From positions 62,001 to 126,000 of the forward strand of contig NZ_KI535342.1 in the NCBI RefSeq assembly GCF_000160075.2: a DNA stretch of 64,000 nt. The letters are read 5' to 3'. The stretch is from Abiotrophia defectiva ATCC 49176. Lineage in GTDB: Bacteria > Bacillota > Bacilli > Lactobacillales > Aerococcaceae. Below, piece after piece: positions 34,226 to 44,273 of the stretch. Made by a program: the position numbers and the translations under genes. The notes beneath the pieces are model-generated. The model saw only the letters and a program-made list of their open reading frames with translations, did no database searches and was not told the DNA's origin. Each line of letters begins with the position of its first letter. Position 1 is the first letter of the stretch.

Positions 34226-36205
34226 TTAACGTTGTTGGTAGAGACTGCGAGCAATAAAGGCCACATAGTGTAGGGTCCCCACTTCGTTGTGGTGGACACC
34301 ATCCGACACATACCATTCCGGATGTCCCACTTGATAGGCTTGCCAATCAATTACATGGGCATTTGGATAGCGACGGGCCGTGTCTTTAATATAGCTATTC
34401 ACTTCCGTGTCCTCACCATCCGCATTATGGACGGTCACAAAGTAAACTTCTCTGCCCTGTAAAATCGCCATAAGCTGATCCATGGAATCAGTATCTAAGC
34501 CACCATTGACACCCAGTTGAATGACCACTTTAGGTTTAACTAGGCCTGACCAAACACGGTCCTGTAGAATTTCTTGTGCTCCGTTATAGACCGATAGACT
34601 GACCTTACCGTAAGTATTGCCTTGCCAGAAGATATCAGAGAAAGTCGATGAGTTAAGCAAGGCTACCGAGTCACCAAAGAGCGACACTTCTTGAGTAGTC
34701 GCATAAATGATTTCAACTGGCGACAGCATCGCTACAAGCTCTGGATTAAGAGCAGCGGCTTGCTCTAAAACTTCCTTATTCTCCTCAAAAAAGGCTTGCA
34801 TTTCGGCATTAACCTGACTTGCTTTAATGGCCTTGTCAAGGACAGTCTGGCGAGACTGTGGCGTTACATAGTCGGTCTTAAAGGTTGTATCGACAGCCTT
34901 CAAATCAGTCTGTAGGGCATCCATGGCTTCAGTCCCAGGATATATGGCTTTTTGAACATGGGTCTTGTTGGTAAAAGCCAAGTACTCCAATTCAAATAAA
35001 GCAAGGCGTTGATAGTCAGCTGCTAGCAAGAGGCCGACGACTAAGATAAGAGCACCCACTAGCCCTAGGCTCGCCTTACGCCAGTCTGGCCAACGCCACG
35101 CCCCTTGTCTCAAGCGCGTCCAGGCGTTCTTGAAGCGGCTGCCCCAAGTCCAGACAGGCTGAGGCGCGCGGCCTTCAACTAGCCAGTAGAAGATTTCGCT
35201 AGCCAGTAGGATGACCAACAAGACCAGGATAGCTGTCCAGGCGGTATGAGGTAGCGCCTTTAGCAGGCCGGTCAAGAGCGGATAGTACCAGAGGTAGAAG
35301 GAATAGGAGCGACGGCCAAAATGGGTCAAAAAGCCCCAATCAAAGACTAAACGTCCTAGGGTTGCGCCCCCGACTAAGGCCAGCACTAGTAAGATGGTCA
35401 GGATGTTGAAGGCTGGTAACCAGAGATAGTAGGTAATACCTGCCTGGTCTGATGCAGTAAAGCTAAGCCCTAGCATGAGCGCGACTGACACCAAGGCCAG
35501 AATGTTAAGCATGGCTTGCTTGTGCTGATAGCGATAGCAGGCGTTGAGGAAAATTGGCAATAAGTAGGCCAAGGCAATCCCACCCGCTACACTAGCAAAG
35601 CGGGTCGCCAATCCATAATAAACCAGAGAGGGGTCACCTGACGGTTGGTAGAGATAGAAGGTCAATGTATGACTGAGGCTCATCAGTGCCAACCAAAAGG
35701 CCGCCTTATAGTAGGCAGAAAAGTAGGCTTTCTGGGTCACCCAAATACCAGCTACTCCGACTAGGAAAGACTGGAGATAAAGCGAATTATACCAGAGGTG
35801 GGTAAAAGGCGAAGTCCCGGCCATCTGAGTAAAGTAGGACCGACCAGCACTAATCTGGAAATAATTATTGAAGAAGAATAGACTAGACAGAATGTCGCTT
35901 CGGTCATAACTCAGCTCCCGCCGATCAAAGGCTAGGAGATAGGCCAACATAATTAAGATAAAGACCAAGAGTGGCCACCAAAGTCGTTGGACTGTTTTTA
36001 AGACATAGTTTCTTAAGGCATGTGGCCGGTTACCTTCTTGGATTTTCTCCATGCTCCGCGCAAGGAAGAAACCACCCAGGACAAAGAAACTATTGACCCA
36101 GAGAAAGCCACCGCTAGTCACACTCGGAAAGAGGTGATAGCTAATGACCATCAGAATAGCCAAACCCTTTATGCCATTCAGGCCTCGTATATGTTGTCCT
36201 TTCAT
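34226..36205 (-). CDS. oatA: peptidoglycan O-acetyltransferase-like acyltransferase (OatA type)
   Basis: 659-residue membrane protein with an acyltransferase-3 domain of about ten helices (residues 1 to about 400, starting IRGLNGIKGLAILMVISYHLFP with the conserved His). An extracytoplasmic SGNH esterase-like domain follows, with FGDSVALLNS (nucleophile Ser), QLGVNGGLD (Asn) and DGVHHNEVG (Asp/His pair). This architecture matches OatA, which acetylates N-acetylmuramic acid O-6 and gives lysozyme resistance (family knowledge). Other members acetylate teichoic acids or secreted glycans, so the acceptor is inferred. Monocistronic; ribosome site AGGTGG lies close to the ATG. Confidence 0.85.
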   Translation of the reverse strand: MKGQHIRGLNGIKGLAILMVISYHLFPSVTSGGFLWVNSFFVLGGFFLARSMEKIQEGNRPHALRNYVLKTVQRLWWPLLVFILIMLAYLLAFDRRELSYDRSDILSSLFFFNNYFQISAGRSYFTQMAGTSPFTHLWYNSLYLQSFLVGVAGIWVTQKAYFSAYYKAAFWLALMSLSHTLTFYLYQPSGDPSLVYYGLATRFASVAGGIALAYLLPIFLNACYRYQHKQAMLNILALVSVALMLGLSFTASDQAGITYYLWLPAFNILTILLVLALVGGATLGRLVFDWGFLTHFGRRSYSFYLWYYPLLTGLLKALPHTAWTAILVLLVILLASEIFYWLVEGRAPQPVWTWGSRFKNAWTRLRQGAWRWPDWRKASLGLVGALILVVGLLLAADYQRLALFELEYLAFTNKTHVQKAIYPGTEAMDALQTDLKAVDTTFKTDYVTPQSRQTVLDKAIKASQVNAEMQAFFEENKEVLEQAAALNPELVAMLSPVEIIYATTQEVSLFGDSVALLNSSTFSDIFWQGNTYGKVSLSVYNGAQEILQDRVWSGLVKPKVVIQLGVNGGLDTDSMDQLMAILQGREVYFVTVHNADGEDTEVNSYIKDTARRYPNAHVIDWQAYQVGHPEWYVSDGVHHNEVGTLHYVAFIARSLYQQR

Positions 36206-36332
36206 CTCGCCACCTACTTGTACTTGTTATTTTATTATTATAAGGGAAATCTTAGCCCTATACCGTAACAATCAGATTACGTTCTCAGGGCTTTCCGGCA
36301 ACAAACGAGCTCATGTCTCCTTGGCCTATCAG

Positions 36333-36366
36333 CAAAAAAGAGACTGGAATCGAAATCCCAGTCCCT
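36333..36366 (-). terminator. fba terminator
   Basis: GGGACTGG/CCAGTCTC stem with a 10-nt loop and TTTTTT on the minus strand. Confidence 0.85.
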
Positions 36367-36384
36367 GCATGATACTTACTGGTC

Positions 36385-37242
36385 TTAGGCTTTGCCTGTT
36401 GAACCAAACATGTCCATGATTTCTTTAGTTGTCTTCACAATGGCTTCTTTACCAGGTGCGATGACTTTACGTGGGTCATAGACTTCTGAGTCAGCTGCTA
36501 ATTTAGCACGAACAGCTGCTGTCCATTGTTGTTGCAATTCAGTGTTCACGTTGATTTTAGCGTGACCACGTTCGATTGCTTTCTTGATTTGGAATTCTGG
36601 AATCCCTGAACCACCGTGAAGTACAAGTGGAGCACCAGTTGCTTCAGAGATAGCAAGCATTTCGTCGAAACCTAATACAGGTTCGCCAGCGTAAGTCCCG
36701 TGAACTGAACCTAAAGCAGCAGCTAAAGCGTCGACTTGACCTTCAGAAACCATGCGTTTGCATTCTTCTAAGTCAGCGTATTTGATCCCGCCGGTTACGC
36801 CATCTTCAGTACCACCAACTGTACCAACTTCTGCTTCTACAGAAACATTCTTAGGATGAGCATAAGCCACTACTTCTTTGGTTAAAGCGATGTTTTCATC
36901 GATTGGGTAGTGAGAGTGGTCGAACATTACGGAAGAGAAACCTGCATCGATGTATTGTTTACATACGTCAACAGATGAACCGTGGTCTAAGTGCAAAGCA
37001 ACTGGTACTTTTACATCCATTGCTTCCAACAAACCATTTACCATGCCGACAACAGCAACAGGGCCACCCATGTACTTACCAGCACCTTCAGAAACCCCTA
37101 AGATAATTGGTGAATTGTTTTCTACAGCAGCTTGTAATACCGCTTGGGTCCATTCTAAGTTGTTGATGTTGAATTGACCAACAGCGTAATGACCTTCTTT
37201 TGCTTTCTTCAACATTTCCGTCATACTTACTAAACGACTCAT
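36385..37242 (-). CDS. fba: fructose-bisphosphate aldolase, class II
   Basis: Glycolytic zinc aldolase splitting fructose 1,6-bisphosphate into dihydroxyacetone phosphate and glyceraldehyde 3-phosphate. 285 residues: [13 protein letters not shown], the [31 protein letters not shown] zinc region (split here as LHLDHGSS and FDHSHYP), [20 protein letters not shown] and [10 protein letters not shown], all class II signatures with His ligands present. Codon choice is strongly biased to A/T-ending preferred codons (TTC, GAA, GGT), as expected for a highly expressed gene. It follows pyrG and rpoE as in Bacillus, but has its own -10 (TATAAT, 37280-37285) and terminator. Confidence 0.97.
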   Translation of the reverse strand: MSRLVSMTEMLKKAKEGHYAVGQFNINNLEWTQAVLQAAVENNSPIILGVSEGAGKYMGGPVAVVGMVNGLLEAMDVKVPVALHLDHGSSVDVCKQYIDAGFSSVMFDHSHYPIDENIALTKEVVAYAHPKNVSVEAEVGTVGGTEDGVTGGIKYADLEECKRMVSEGQVDALAAALGSVHGTYAGEPVLGFDEMLAISEATGAPLVLHGGSGIPEFQIKKAIERGHAKINVNTELQQQWTAAVRAKLAADSEVYDPRKVIAPGKEAIVKTTKEIMDMFGSTGKA

Positions 37243-37279
37243 GTTTATGCCTCCTTGAGTTGGATTATTTTATGTTTTT

Positions 37280-37285
37280 ATTATA
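37280..37285 (-). promoter_or_regulatory. fba -10 element
   Basis: Minus-strand TATAAT 38 bases before the ATG; no convincing -35 hexamer at 16-18 bp. Confidence 0.4.
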
Positions 37286-37403
37286 CTCCATTTTCACTGG
37301 GTTGGCTAGTCTTTCTCCTTTGACCTTGCCCATAAACTGCATCATAGCGCTTTCTTCACAAGCTCATACCTTGTCTAGACAGGCGTCACGCATATGTAGA
37401 CAA

Positions 37404-37433
37404 GAAAACGCACAAGCCCTGAGAACTTGTGCG
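37404..37433 (-). terminator. pyrG terminator
   Basis: CGCACAAG/CTTGTGCG 8-bp stem followed by TTTTC on the minus strand, just after the pyrG stop. Confidence 0.85.
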
Positions 37434-37441
37434 CCGACGAA

Positions 37442-39064
<1,623 letters not shown>

Positions 39065-39078
39065 CTATTTACTAAATG

Positions 39079-39186
39079 AAAATCGCTCCCCGTTCTAGGA
39101 ACAGGGAGCGCTCACTTGGTCAGTTGCCCCTAAAAAGCTTTAGGGGGCCCACATAAAATATTACGCTAAAGCTAAGACCGCGTCAA
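39079..39186 (-). promoter_or_regulatory. pyrG promoter and CTP-responsive leader terminator
   Basis: TTGACG (39181-39186), 17-bp spacer, TAATAT (39158-39163); seven bases on, at 39150, the RNA would start GGGCCCCC. In known pyrG leaders low CTP causes stuttering that adds extra G residues at such a GGGC start, and the G tract then pairs with a pyrimidine tract in the terminator 5' arm. Here the terminator CGCTCCC/GGGAGCG (39084-39110) has a GCUCCCUGUUCC 5' arm able to pair with G runs. A first hairpin CCCCUAAA/UUUAGGGG sits at the 5' end. Confidence 0.75.
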
Positions 39187-39188
39187 GT

Positions 39189-39866
39189 TTATTCTTCTTC
39201 GTCTTGTAATTCTTCTTCGTATTCTTCGTCTTCTGATTCGAAGTCATCGGCTTCATCATCTTCGGCCTCGAAGGAAGCATCACCGTCTAAATCTAAGTCA
39301 TCATCGCCGAAATCAGAGAGGTCAGAAGCGTATTCGCCCAACTCTTGGTTTTCGTCGTCGTCTAAGTCAACGGCATCGTCTTCAATGAGGGTTAGACCAC
39401 GAGTATCGTCGTCATCCTCATCATCCTCATCTACATCGCCGTAATCGTCTAAATCGGTGTCGTAGATATCATCTGCATCTTCTGGATCATCATCGTTGTA
39501 GTCGATCATGTCATCACCTTCAGAGAAGGCATTGTATTTACGTTTCTTACGACGGCTAACTGGACGATCATCTTCAGCTTCAGCGCTAGAGATAATTTCT
39601 TCATCGATTGCATCGATTGGGTACCAGCCACGCAAGCCCCAACGATTCTCCCCTAAGGAGATAAAACGACCGTCGATATTCAAGTCAGTATAGAAGCGGA
39701 CCATACGGCTTTCCAGCTCTAACTCTGATAATTCCAAGTAGTTTTGGATTTCAATCAGTAATTCCGTAAAGTCTACCACATCGCCTTTTTGTTCTAAAAT
39801 TGCGTGAGCAACTTCAATCATGGATAAATCTTTGCGGTCTTGTCCTTCAAATTGTTTCAAAATCAT
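39189..39866 (-). CDS. rpoE: RNA polymerase delta subunit
   Basis: Firmicute-specific RNA polymerase subunit that lowers non-specific binding and helps recycling and initiation-NTP sensing. The N-terminal 90 residues form the folded HARE-HTH-like domain (FEGQDRKDLSMIEVAHAILEQKGD, ISLGENRWGLRGWYPID). From about 120 onward it is an extremely acidic Asp/Glu tail, intrinsically disordered, as in the family. At about 225 residues it is longer than the roughly 170-195 usual, because of the tail. ATG 39866 is preferred: GGGAGG lies 12 bases upstream, while GTG 39878 directly abuts it. Upstream of pyrG and fba as in Bacillus. Confidence 0.95.
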   Translation of the reverse strand: MILKQFEGQDRKDLSMIEVAHAILEQKGDVVDFTELLIEIQNYLELSELELESRMVRFYTDLNIDGRFISLGENRWGLRGWYPIDAIDEEIISSAEAEDDRPVSRRKKRKYNAFSEGDDMIDYNDDDPEDADDIYDTDLDDYGDVDEDDEDDDDTRGLTLIEDDAVDLDDDENQELGEYASDLSDFGDDDLDLDGDASFEAEDDEADDFESEDEEYEEELQDEEE

Positions 39867-39909
39867 GGTTTGACACACCCTCCCTAGTATACTCTTATAT
39901 ATTACCTAT

Positions 39910-40344
39910 TTAAGCGACATAAATCAATCGAAAACGATAGTTTCCTAGCAATTCTTGGTCATTTTTTAATTGATAGTCGATGGTCAAGGCATAGCGGGTC
40001 TTACCTGGCTGGTCAGCAGGCTCAAAATGCCAGTGCAAGTGCTGGGTATGGACACTCAAAGTCCAGCTACCCTGAGGGGTCTGGTAGCTAGTCGTGGTTT
40101 CTTGGTTGGGTACAAAAAGTAGGATTCCCTGAGCCTGACTAACTTGAATCTGGGTGCTTCCATCAGCTTGGGGTAGCCATTTGACTTCAACAGGTTCTTG
40201 ATTGAGATTTTGATAGGTCAGCTTGGTAAAAGATTCTAGTTCTAATAGGACCGCCTGGGTCTTGTGGTCATAACGTTCTACCTGCTGACTATCGGGATAA
40301 ATAATTTGTTGTTCGACCTGAAGGTCAATGCTTACACGTCTCAT
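39910..40344 (-). CDS. DUF1934 (YwiB-like) beta-barrel protein
   Basis: 144-residue cytosolic protein related to Bacillus YwiB, a calycin-like beta-barrel of unknown function. Visible traits are an alternating beta-strand pattern, FTKLTYQN, the LLFVPNQETTTSYQTPQGSWTLSVHTQHLHWH segment (central strands) and LTIDYQLKNDQELLGNYRFRLIY at the C-terminus. In Bacillus ywiB lies near argS and rpoE; here it is immediately upstream of rpoE, which supports the assignment. ATG 40344 with AAAGGA 6 bases upstream is better than the GTG at 40371. Function unknown. Confidence 0.85.
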   Translation of the reverse strand: MRRVSIDLQVEQQIIYPDSQQVERYDHKTQAVLLELESFTKLTYQNLNQEPVEVKWLPQADGSTQIQVSQAQGILLFVPNQETTTSYQTPQGSWTLSVHTQHLHWHFEPADQPGKTRYALTIDYQLKNDQELLGNYRFRLIYVA

Positions 40345-40413
40345 GAAGGTCCTTTCTGGCCACTTGTTCACTTTCTGTCACAAGATGGGCCTCTCGAATG
40401 GTTCTATATAGTC

Positions 40414-40438
40414 ATTATACCGCAAATCGTGCTATAAT
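40414..40438. promoter_or_regulatory. overlapping divergent -10 elements, DUF1934 gene and lipL
   Basis: Plus strand TGCTATAAT (40430-40438) is an extended -10 for lipL. Minus strand TATAAT (40414-40419) serves the DUF1934 gene. The two would compete for polymerase. Confidence 0.45.
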
Positions 40439-40505
40439 AACACTATAGCAATCGCTCTCATCCGCATTTAGGAGCGCAACTTTGATAAGAAAGGGGGAGG
40501 GCAGA

Positions 40506-41369
40506 ATGGCATTGCCACAATTTCCATATTTATCACAGCATGAATGGCGTTACTTTGACGATGCTAGCCATGTTCCGGCGCTACCGGCAAGCGATAGTTT
40601 GGCCTATCAAGACAGCTTCATTCGTTGGCTTCCTCATTTACAAGGAGACCAAGCTCAGGGCCTCGTTCACTTCTATTCAATTGATCGTCCCACTGTCCTC
40701 TTGGGCGCCAAGGATAGCCGTCTGCCTAACTTAGCGGCTGGTTTGACCTACCTAGAAGGCCAGGGTTTCGACTATGCCCTCCGGCCCCATGGTGGTTTGG
40801 GCGTTGTCTGTGATTCAGGCATCCTGAATATTGGCTTGGCCAGTAATCTGACTCACTTCCCTCTATCCATTGATGCTGCCTACGAACAGATGGTGGCCCT
40901 GATAGGGCTGTCCTTGATACCTTATGGCCTTGAACTTGAAGCCTATGAAATCGCCCAATCCTACTGCCCAGGCACCTATGACTTAGTCGTGGGCGGACAA
41001 AAAATCGGTGGTATTGCCCAACGTCGCTTTAAGACCGGTCTGACAACTGCGGCTTATATCAGTGTAGCGGGCGACCAAGCTGCTCGGGCCCAACTCATGG
41101 CGGGTTTTTACCAGGCAGCTGGAGCGGACGACAGCTACCCCAAGGTAGACCCTGCGGTCATGACGACCCTGGCTCATGCTTGTGGTCAGCCACTTGACCG
41201 CCAGACCTACCAAGAAGAGCTAATCCAACTGATTAGCCACTATCAAAAACTAGTGCCCGGCGACTATCAAGATCCTGACCTAGTTCCAATTTTTACCAAA
41301 ATGCGCCAAGTATCCTTGGCCCGTACCCAATCACTTAAACCAGAAGTAAATAGCAAGCCAGATAGCTAA
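40506..41369 (+). CDS. lipL: octanoyl/lipoyl transferase, LipL-like (BPL/LPL family)
   Basis: 287-residue cofactor transferase fold. RPHGGLGVVCDSGILNIGL is the biotin/lipoate-ligase loop, and SYCPGTYDLVVGGQKIGGIAQRR carries Cys154 and the conserved Lys. A Cys in SYCPGxYDL is the acyl-enzyme residue of the LipM/LipL transferases. In LipL the octanoyl group moves from GcvH to E2 subunits; LplA ligases lack this Cys. The plain GG-x-K variant and the short C-terminus favour LipL, but substrate direction is inferred. ATG 40506 follows GGGAGGG. The HD phosphohydrolase starts 12 bases after the stop, so they form an operon. Confidence 0.78.
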   Translation: MALPQFPYLSQHEWRYFDDASHVPALPASDSLAYQDSFIRWLPHLQGDQAQGLVHFYSIDRPTVLLGAKDSRLPNLAAGLTYLEGQGFDYALRPHGGLGVVCDSGILNIGLASNLTHFPLSIDAAYEQMVALIGLSLIPYGLELEAYEIAQSYCPGTYDLVVGGQKIGGIAQRRFKTGLTTAAYISVAGDQAARAQLMAGFYQAAGADDSYPKVDPAVMTTLAHACGQPLDRQTYQEELIQLISHYQKLVPGDYQDPDLVPIFTKMRQVSLARTQSLKPEVNSKPDS

Positions 41370-41381
41370 GGAGGTTATGCC

Positions 41382-42779
41382 ATGTTTAACTTTGATGGGG
41401 CCGTTGTGGCCCAAAAACTTAGCCGTGAGAAGGTCTTCCGTGACCCGGTACATGGCTATATCCATATCCAAGATCAGATTATTTTAGATCTGATTAACAC
41501 GCGAGAATTTCAACGCCTGCGCCGCATTAAACAATTGGGTGGTTCCGTCTACACCTTCCATGGGGCCGAACATTCGCGCTTCGGGCATTCCCTAGGTGTC
41601 TATGAAATCACACGCCTCATAGTCGACAAATTCGAACGCCAATACCTGTCCCAAAAGCCAGGTGACGGCCTCTGGCAGGCCTCTGAGCGCTTGGTCGCCC
41701 TCTGCGCTGCCTTACTCCATGACATCGGTCATGGCCCCTTCTCCCATGCCTTTGAAGGGATCTTCCATACCAACCACGAGGAGATTACTCAACGCATTAT
41801 CACCTCGCCTGAAACTGAAATTCATCAGGTCTTGCTCCAACTTGGCCCAGAATTTCCGGCTAAGGTCGCGAGTGTCATCAATAAGACCTACCCGAATCAG
41901 CAGGTAGTGCAGCTGATTAGTAGCCAGATTGATGCCGATCGCATGGACTATCTGCTTCGCGATGCCTACTATGCTGGCGTCTCCTACGGCACTTTCGATT
42001 TGACGCGGATTTTGCGAGTGATTCGCCCCTTCAAAAACGGCATTGTCTTCGACTTTTCGGGTATGCACGCTATTGAAGACTATATCGTCAGTCGCTATCA
42101 AATGTATATGCAGGTCTACTTCCACTCCGTCTCTCGCGGCATGGAAATGGTCCTCCACAGTCTGCTGACCCGCGCTAAGACCTGCTATCTGGAAAAAGCT
42201 GACCAGATGAAGACCCAAATCAGCTTCCTAGAGCCCTTCCTGAGAGGAGATTGGCTCCTATCTGATTACTTGCGCCTGGACGACCATATCCTTAGTAGCT
42301 ACTTCAATCACTGGCTAGACGAAGAGGATGTCTTGCTAGCAGATTTGGCTAATCGCTTCCTGACCCGCAAACCCTTCAAATCCGTCCTGACCAGTCCAGA
42401 AGAGAAGACTGAGCTGACCATTGCCATCGACCAAGAGTTGGTCCGGCTGGGCTATGACCCTTACTATTATTTCGCAGAAAATTCTAGTTTTGACCTGCCT
42501 TATGACTATTATCGTGTAGGTCAGATTAGCAAACGCACCCAGATTGAGCTCATTACCAAGATGGGACAAATTGTTGAGCTATCTCAAGTTAGTCCCCTGG
42601 TCAATTCCCTAGCCGGCAAGCAACGAGGCGATTTGCGGCTCTACTTCCCTAAAGAAATTTTGACCACAGCCGAGGATACGGCGGCCGACCAGGTCAATGA
42701 GAACCAGACCACCTTACTGGCGGCCTATTACAATGAGCGCAACGATGTTACCCAGAATATTCAACAAAGGTTGTTCTAA
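41382..42779 (+). CDS. HD-domain phosphohydrolase (YwfO/EF1143-like)
   Basis: 465-residue member of the HD superfamily. The metal-binding motifs are EHSRFGHSLGVYEI (first His), CAALLHDIGHGPFSHAFE (HD pair plus a helper His) and QIDADRMDYLLRDAYYAGVSYG (last Asp). The opening KVFRDPVHGYIHI is typical of this subfamily, related to the dNTP triphosphohydrolase EF1143 of Enterococcus and to Bacillus YwfO. It probably hydrolyses deoxynucleoside triphosphates and helps balance dNTP pools (inferred). The ribosome site AAGGAGG is strong, and the gene is coupled to lipL, as the relatives sit near each other in Bacillus. Confidence 0.88.
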   Translation: MFNFDGAVVAQKLSREKVFRDPVHGYIHIQDQIILDLINTREFQRLRRIKQLGGSVYTFHGAEHSRFGHSLGVYEITRLIVDKFERQYLSQKPGDGLWQASERLVALCAALLHDIGHGPFSHAFEGIFHTNHEEITQRIITSPETEIHQVLLQLGPEFPAKVASVINKTYPNQQVVQLISSQIDADRMDYLLRDAYYAGVSYGTFDLTRILRVIRPFKNGIVFDFSGMHAIEDYIVSRYQMYMQVYFHSVSRGMEMVLHSLLTRAKTCYLEKADQMKTQISFLEPFLRGDWLLSDYLRLDDHILSSYFNHWLDEEDVLLADLANRFLTRKPFKSVLTSPEEKTELTIAIDQELVRLGYDPYYYFAENSSFDLPYDYYRVGQISKRTQIELITKMGQIVELSQVSPLVNSLAGKQRGDLRLYFPKEILTTAEDTAADQVNENQTTLLAAYYNERNDVTQNIQQRLF

Positions 42780-42809
42780 GGATTAGAAATAGATACTAGC
42801 TTTTCAAAC

Positions 42810-43002
42810 GGTGAATAACTTCCGTCGCTCGAGCAAACGTCATGCCCATGGAAGGGGACCGGCTTTAGCCTGGCTCTCCGCCAGTCTTCCGCCTTGTCAA
42901 GCTATGGAATCGCTAAGTCGCGACGCTCCAAGCGCTTCTCATACGCCTGACATCCTCAACCTTCCGTGGGCATGATGTTTGACGCGACTACAGTAATTCA
43001 CC
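42810..43002. other. 193-bp self-complementary element (structured RNA or MITE-like)
   Basis: Imperfect terminal inverted repeats of about 45 bp, beginning GGTGAAT and ending ATTCACC. From outside in they give 7-bp, 3-bp and 5-bp stems, then a 22-bp stem starting CAAACGTCATGCCCA. In that long stem the only two departures from Watson-Crick are G-U and U-G if the plus strand is transcribed, but C-A and A-C on the minus strand, which favours a plus-strand RNA. The middle (about 105 nt) has small hairpins such as CTGGC/GCCAG. No ORF and no close match to a riboswitch I know. The region 42780-43055 holds nothing else I can support. Confidence 0.55.
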
Positions 43003-43055
43003 TAGCTTCAAGGCTAAAAACTATCCTCTCATAGTACAAAAAATAATCCACACAC

Positions 43056-43095
43056 AAAAATCCCATTATATCATATATGATATAATGGGATTTTT
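43056..43095. repeat. perfect 40-bp palindrome (terminator-like; second copy at 62044)
   Basis: Half-site AAAAATCCCATTATATCATA followed by its exact reverse complement, ending in TTTTTCTTTT on the plus strand. It can terminate the lipL-HD transcript. Its core recurs near dnaB. Confidence 0.85.
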
Positions 43096-43104
43096 CTTTT
43101 ATAA

Positions 43105-43130
43105 GAAAAAGCGGAGACAAGGTCTCCGCC
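43105..43130 (-). terminator. rplJL terminator
   Basis: GCGGAGAC/GTCTCCGC 8-bp stem with a 3-nt loop, TTTTTC on the minus strand, between rplL and the palindrome. Confidence 0.85.
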
Positions 43131-43155
43131 TTTGGCATTTGATAACCGAAGTCGA

Positions 43156-43521
43156 TTACTTCAAGGTTACAGTTGCGCCAACTTCTTCCAAGGCAGCTTT
43201 CAAAGCTTCTGCGTCTTCTTTAGAAGCGCCTTCCTTGACTACAGATGGTGCGCCGTCAACTAATTCTTTAGCTTCTTTCAAGCCTAAGCCAGTTGCTTCA
43301 CGGACAACCTTGATAACTTTGATCTTACCTGCACCTGCGTTAGTTAATTCAACGTCAAATTCAGTTTTCTCTTCAGCTGCTGCTGCTGGACCTGCTGCTA
43401 CTGCTACAGGAGCTGCTGCAGTTACGCCAAATTCTTCTTCGATTGCTTTTACTAAATCGTTTAATTCGATGATTGTTGCTTCTTTGATTTCAGCAATAAT
43501 GTTTTCAATGTTTAATGCCAT
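43156..43521 (-). CDS. rplL: 50S ribosomal protein L7/L12
   Basis: 121-residue stalk protein that recruits translation GTPases. The N-terminal dimerisation helices ([21 protein letters not shown]) are followed by an Ala/Pro/Val-rich hinge ([21 protein letters not shown]) and the C-terminal factor-binding domain with [27 protein letters not shown] and the terminal EVGATVTLK. All landmarks and length match the family. It follows rplJ by 35 bases; strong codon bias shows high expression. rpoB, usually next, is absent here. Confidence 0.99.
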   Translation of the reverse strand: MALNIENIIAEIKEATIIELNDLVKAIEEEFGVTAAAPVAVAAGPAAAAEEKTEFDVELTNAGAGKIKVIKVVREATGLGLKEAKELVDGAPSVVKEGASKEDAEALKAALEEVGATVTLK

Positions 43522-43556
43522 GATTAATTTCCTCCATTAAGTTTAGTATTGTGTAA

Positions 43557-44057
43557 TTAAGCTGCACTTTCTTTTGCTTCTGCAACAGCTTTAATAGCCA
43601 ATGCAGTGTTGCGTACTGGGGCTTGCAGTACAGAAAGGAGCATAGAGAGCAAGCCGTCGCGGTCTGGAAGAGCTGCAAGAGCCTTCACATCTTCTGCTGA
43701 AGCTGCTTTCCCTTCGATTAAGCCACCTTTGATTTCAAGCTTTTCAGCTTTCTTCGCGAATTCTGCGATAACTTTCGCTGGCGCTACAACTTCTGATTCG
43801 CTGAACACGATAGCGGTTGGGCCTACAAAGTGGGCATCCAAGCCTTCGATTTCAGCTTGAGCAGCAGCACGACGTAAGATGGTGTTTTTCACAACCTTCA
43901 TTTGCACGCCGTTATCACGCAACTCTTTACGTAAGTTAGTCACTTCTTCAACGGTTAAGCCTAAGTAGTCAACAACGACTACAGATGCTGCAGATTTGAG
44001 TTCTTCAGCAACTTTTGAAACTTCTTCTTGCTTTTTCAAGAGAACTGCTTTTGTCAT
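43557..44057 (-). CDS. rplJ: 50S ribosomal protein L10
   Basis: 166-residue stalk base protein that binds 23S rRNA and L7/L12 dimers and represses its own operon by binding the leader. Recognisable segments are [34 protein letters not shown] and the C-terminal L12-binding helix ([24 protein letters not shown]). Good ribosome site GCGGAGG. Preceded by a 200-nt leader with its own consensus promoter, L10-binding motif and terminator switch. Confidence 0.98.
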   Translation of the reverse strand: MTKAVLLKKQEEVSKVAEELKSAASVVVVDYLGLTVEEVTNLRKELRDNGVQMKVVKNTILRRAAAQAEIEGLDAHFVGPTAIVFSESEVVAPAKVIAEFAKKAEKLEIKGGLIEGKAASAEDVKALAALPDRDGLLSMLLSVLQAPVRNTALAIKAVAEAKESAA

Positions 44058-44080
44058 AATTTCACCTCCGCTAGTTTGAT

Positions 44081-44200
44081 ATAGAGATTTTTATGTTGCC
44101 ATAAAAAATCTCTATGTCACCTTAGACATAGAGATAGCTTCCATTCGTGGAACTTCCTCGGTAAGAAATTAAGGCCTGCGCCACTTACTGTCTTCGGTCG
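44081..44200 (-). ncRNA. L10 leader with terminator/antiterminator switch
   Basis: Minus-strand RNA from about 44200 carries GACAGUAAGUG and later UUACCGAGGAAG, resembling the L10-leader kink-turn motif of Firmicutes. A terminator ATCTCTATGTC/GACATAGAGAT plus UUUUUU follows (44103-44135). The 3' arm of that terminator is also the 5' arm of a second perfect hairpin, ATAGAGATTTTTTATG/CATAAAAATCTCTAT (44081-44115 on the plus map). The two are mutually exclusive. Confidence 0.75.
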
Positions 44201-44217
44201 TTATATTAACGTATGTA

Positions 44218-44246
44218 ATTGTAGCGAAGAAGGGCCATCATGTCAA
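44218..44246 (-). promoter_or_regulatory. rplJL promoter
   Basis: TTGACA (44241-44246), 17-bp spacer, TACAAT (44218-44223); start expected near 44211. Confidence 0.85.
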
Positions 44247-44273
44247 GCCTCTTCGCGGATTTCTCGCTAAAAA

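Noticed and set aside
42810-43002. Inverted repeats as ends of an insertion sequence
   Set aside because: Only about 105 bp lie between them, with no transposase frame; kept as a structured element instead.
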